Part shown: one piece after another, positions 61,436-64,000 of the stretch
How the letters are laid out: the number at the start of each line of letters is the position of its first letter
How positions within the stretch are numbered: position 1 is the stretch's first letter
Assembly: GCA_907163375.1 (NCBI GenBank)
Contig: CAJQUW010015655.1
Coordinates: 186,001-250,000, forward strand
Length of the DNA stretch: 64,000 bases
Source of the DNA: Prostheceraeus crozeri
Lineage: Eukaryota; Platyhelminthes; Polycladida; Euryleptidae
Direction: 5' to 3'
Position numbers and translations under genes: made by a program
Notes under the pieces: model-generated
What the model saw: the letters and a program-made list of their open reading frames with translations, nothing else
Told to the model about the DNA's origin: nothing
Database searches by the model: none

Positions 61436-61628
61436 GAATGAGGCTTGAAATAAGACTCACAAAATGATGTGCGTCTTATTGCTATTACAAATTTGCACGT
61501 CTGCGAGTGTTACACGTTGCCTTGTCTGGCCAGACAAACATGCACATTCAAGGGAAAACACATTGATGTTGCGGTAAAATTACATTTTCCATGTTTTCCT
61601 TGATTAAATGGCAAGTATTAAGTCTAGA
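61436..61628 (+). repeat. Decayed fragment of the GTCCGGCAGCC foldback family
   Basis: agactcacaaaatgatgtgc, cttattgctattacaaatttgcacgtctgc, then aaattacattttccatgttt and ttaagtctagagc follow the order of the family's left arm, with low similarity. Both ends are missing. Confidence 0.5.
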
Positions 61629-62988
61629 GCAGTGGTGGGCAACCAAGTTGGGGAAGTGAGCCACCAATTTTGAAAGGCAGTATCATAGGCTTGAAATTCA
61701 TTTATTCCGCAATTTATTCCGGTTGCTGCACAGTATACCTGTTGGCGTGCGTGCGGTCAATAGATGCGATGCATGCGGCGAATGCCTTGCTTAAAATCTG
61801 TAAGTCAGCCACTTTTATCTTTCCTAAGTTTAATGATACTTTGGACTCTGAATCTCGGATGAAACCAATGGAAAACGATCTCATTTAGGGGAATCACATC
61901 CTAAAGAGCTGTAACAACGGTGAGGAATCGCCGAATTCACTGGTGCTATCTATTTGCATTCATTAACTCGCAGTCTGTGCACGCTGCCTTCTCGCGAAGG
62001 TCCTATTCAAAAGGCTGTGAAATGAAATGTTGGGTGCATTCGGCGGAGTTATCCATGGAATTCTAGATATTAACACCTGGAATGATCACTTCCCAAATTT
62101 CTTCCTTTCGCTTTGCGATTCGAGGCCCATAACGTATCGAAGCAGCGGAGGGATTTCCTCACCGTTGCTTGCAATGGCCGCCGGGTAGCCGCACTCTGGT
62201 CTGTATACAGGTAAGGAGTGGAAGCTGTATTGATGATTCATCAAATGTTTCCCTCAAATTACATCATCTGTGAGCATTAACCAGAAAATTGGTTTCGACT
62301 CAAAACAGCCGTCGCATATTTTGTAAAGTGGTTGAAAATCTCTTTTTATACAACAACATTGAGGCATTCGGTCGAACCATGTGTACAAATGGGCACGATC
62401 TTGTTTTTGAAATGTCCAATCGTCTGTATAATTGCTTTTTGAAAACTATACAAATCGAATCTCAGAAAGAGATTTGAAGGCCAAATCAAACGCAAAGTGT
62501 TCCAAGTTTTCGAATCACTAAAAGCATTATTTTGAAATGCATTTGTTTTTAGTTCTTCATGATTTTGTTATTGCTGTTATTGCTGACCCTATATCAAACA
62601 AATAAATACAATGTGCCAATGTATCTATCAACAATAAGATATACATGCAGCAATAGTTGTATGCATAAGATAGGAAAAGGCACTGGACGATTAACTAATC
62701 GGACAGAAACAATCATTTCACGCGCGTCCGCCTAATGGCCTTTCATCGTAGCGCGTCAAAAGGAGTGATCATTCTAGGTGCAATTATCTAGAATTCCATG
62801 AGTTATTGCATCCCTCACTTTAGGGAAAATTATTGTGATCTGACATCAGACCATTCTCTGTATCAGACTGACTGAGTGACGTGTGTTAAATTAATCATCC
62901 ATCATCGTTTTATGGGAGAAATGAACAAAATGGAGGCTGGCTAACAATTAATGTAGATATAATTTATCCCCTTTTTTACTCGATCCTG
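61629..62988. other. Repeat-like stretch without a gene
   Basis: cagtggtgggcaaccaagtt at 61630 resembles a hAT terminus. A short inverted pair, aacggtgaggaatc (about 61916) and gatttcctcaccgtt (about 62152), may bound a small MITE. No coding region is supported. Confidence 0.35.
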
Positions 62989-62991
62989 TAG

Positions 62992-63969
62992 GCGTACAAC
63001 CTGTCTTGACGAATTTGTAAATGGTCGATTGCCACGGGTTGCTCCTACTCGTTGGAGTTATAACGCTCGACTGGTCCATGCGGTAAAAGAACACAGATCA
63101 GATTTGATAAACCTATATTAACACATTTATGAAAATCCATGTAATTGGGATGATTTTGTAACCAATGATGCTCGCGGCTTCTTGTGGAAATTGAAATCTT
63201 TCCAATTCATATTTCTTTTGGAATTGTTTTCGGAGTTGTTTGCATTTACTGATGTTTTGTACAATTTGTATTACAGAGGAAGTCACTTGATATTAGTTAC
63301 TGTCAAAAGAAAGTTAATGAATGTATTGATTTTTTTCGAGAAACAAGGGATAAGTGCAAGGTAATTTTCAATGCTGCAAAAAGCAAATATGAGGATGACT
63401 TTGTTGCATTTTGTCACACAGCGATCCTGCTGAGCAAGTTGAGAAGCATAACGCTTTGTTTATTGAAATTGTTCATAGCTTGACTGAACAAATGTTGGTG
63501 AGATTTGCTGACTTCGCAAACTTCGGTTTTTTCGACCTACTGTGAAAATTTCCCTCAAGCTTAGTTCGATGAGTTGAAGAAAAATTATGGTAGTTCTTTT
63601 GATACTACCAGATTGCGCAATGAATTATCAGTTTTGTTAAAAAGCGGCGAATTTCGTTCGTATGATGTATAAGAATTGCATTTTTATCAGTGCAGGCAAA
63701 ATCTGGACACTACACTGCCTGAAACTTACAAATTCACTAAACTTGGATTGACATTTCCAAGCACTAAAAAATCCTGTGAACGATCTTTTTCTGCTTTGCG
63801 AAGACTAAACTGCTTCACCAGAACACCACAAGGTGAAGAGCGACTGTCAGCATTTGCTGTAATATCCATCGAGAAAAATTTATTGATACAAATGAGACAA
63901 GAAAGTCATTTCAGTGTCAGCGATAACTTCGTAAAAATGACAAGGAGGATGGACTTCATTTTTAAGTGA
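62992..63969 (+). pseudogene. Second ZMYM1-like hAT transposase, decayed, 5' part missing
   Basis: A good acceptor (ttttttactcgatcctgtag) precedes RTTCLDEFVNGRLPRVAPTR, then WSYNARLVHAVKEHRSDLIN, GFLWKLKSFQFIFLLELFSE, FADFANFGFFDLL-like sequence in another frame, and finally an open 97-codon frame with TLPETYKFTKLGLTFPSTKK and CERSFSALRRLN...EERLSAFAVISIEK, the hAT dimerisation domain. Several stops and frame changes separate the blocks (for example just after SDLINLY near 63119). It belongs to a different lineage from the 43.5-49.3 kb element, judging from its C-terminus. Element termini are not seen; the right one may lie beyond the window. Confidence 0.8.
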
Positions 63970-64000
63970 TTTGATGATATTAAGTACAAGAGGTTCATTA

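Overview
The window is animal DNA, most likely from a marine invertebrate. It is AT-rich, has long introns, few exons, and many DNA transposons, foldback elements, tRNA-headed SINEs and a Penelope-like retroelement. I cannot name the phylum. About 1.5% of the window is recognisable host coding sequence; most of the rest that can be read is transposon.

Left end (0.4-6.8 kb, + strand): a multi-exon gene whose last three exons (2905-3498, 3859-4039, 6561-6748) join in matching phases and encode a DUF4806-like C-terminal domain. A 5' exon at 440-709 looks like the N-terminal module that accompanies such domains, but its frame closes before a convincing splice donor. Behind the gene lies a decayed tandem array (6.83-7.94 kb) cut by a small palindromic element. 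At 9841-13447 there is a full-length but broken pogo-type (Tc1/mariner superfamily) transposon with inverted arrays of terminal motifs.

Middle (13.8-26.8 kb): short non-autonomous elements, namely a hammerhead-like inverted repeat, two MITEs with clear ends, two foldback structures, a retroelement scrap and a SINE. I recognise no host gene here.

Right half (26.9-56.4 kb, - strand): two exons of a two-pore-domain potassium channel. The second-pore exon (56200-56442) and the last-transmembrane exon (26865-27092) are in phase and separated by a 29.1-kb intron. This intron holds a 5'-truncated Penelope-like element, a foldback family ending in GTCCGGCAGCC, a Charlie-like hAT carrying a nested 932-bp Tc1-type foldback, two BED-finger hAT deletion derivatives, a 5.86-kb ZMYM1-like hAT with perfect 8-bp target duplications, tRNA SINEs and another Tc1-like foldback family.

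Right end (60.4-64 kb): a - strand gene for a secreted protein with a C-type-lectin-like part and a PAN/Apple domain (60369-61050), then a second decayed ZMYM1-like hAT transposase on the + strand (62992-63969).

The host genes show no functional link. The coherent story is layered transposition, datable by intact target duplications: hAT into a mariner remnant, Tc1 foldback into hAT, and repeated use of one large channel intron as a landing site.
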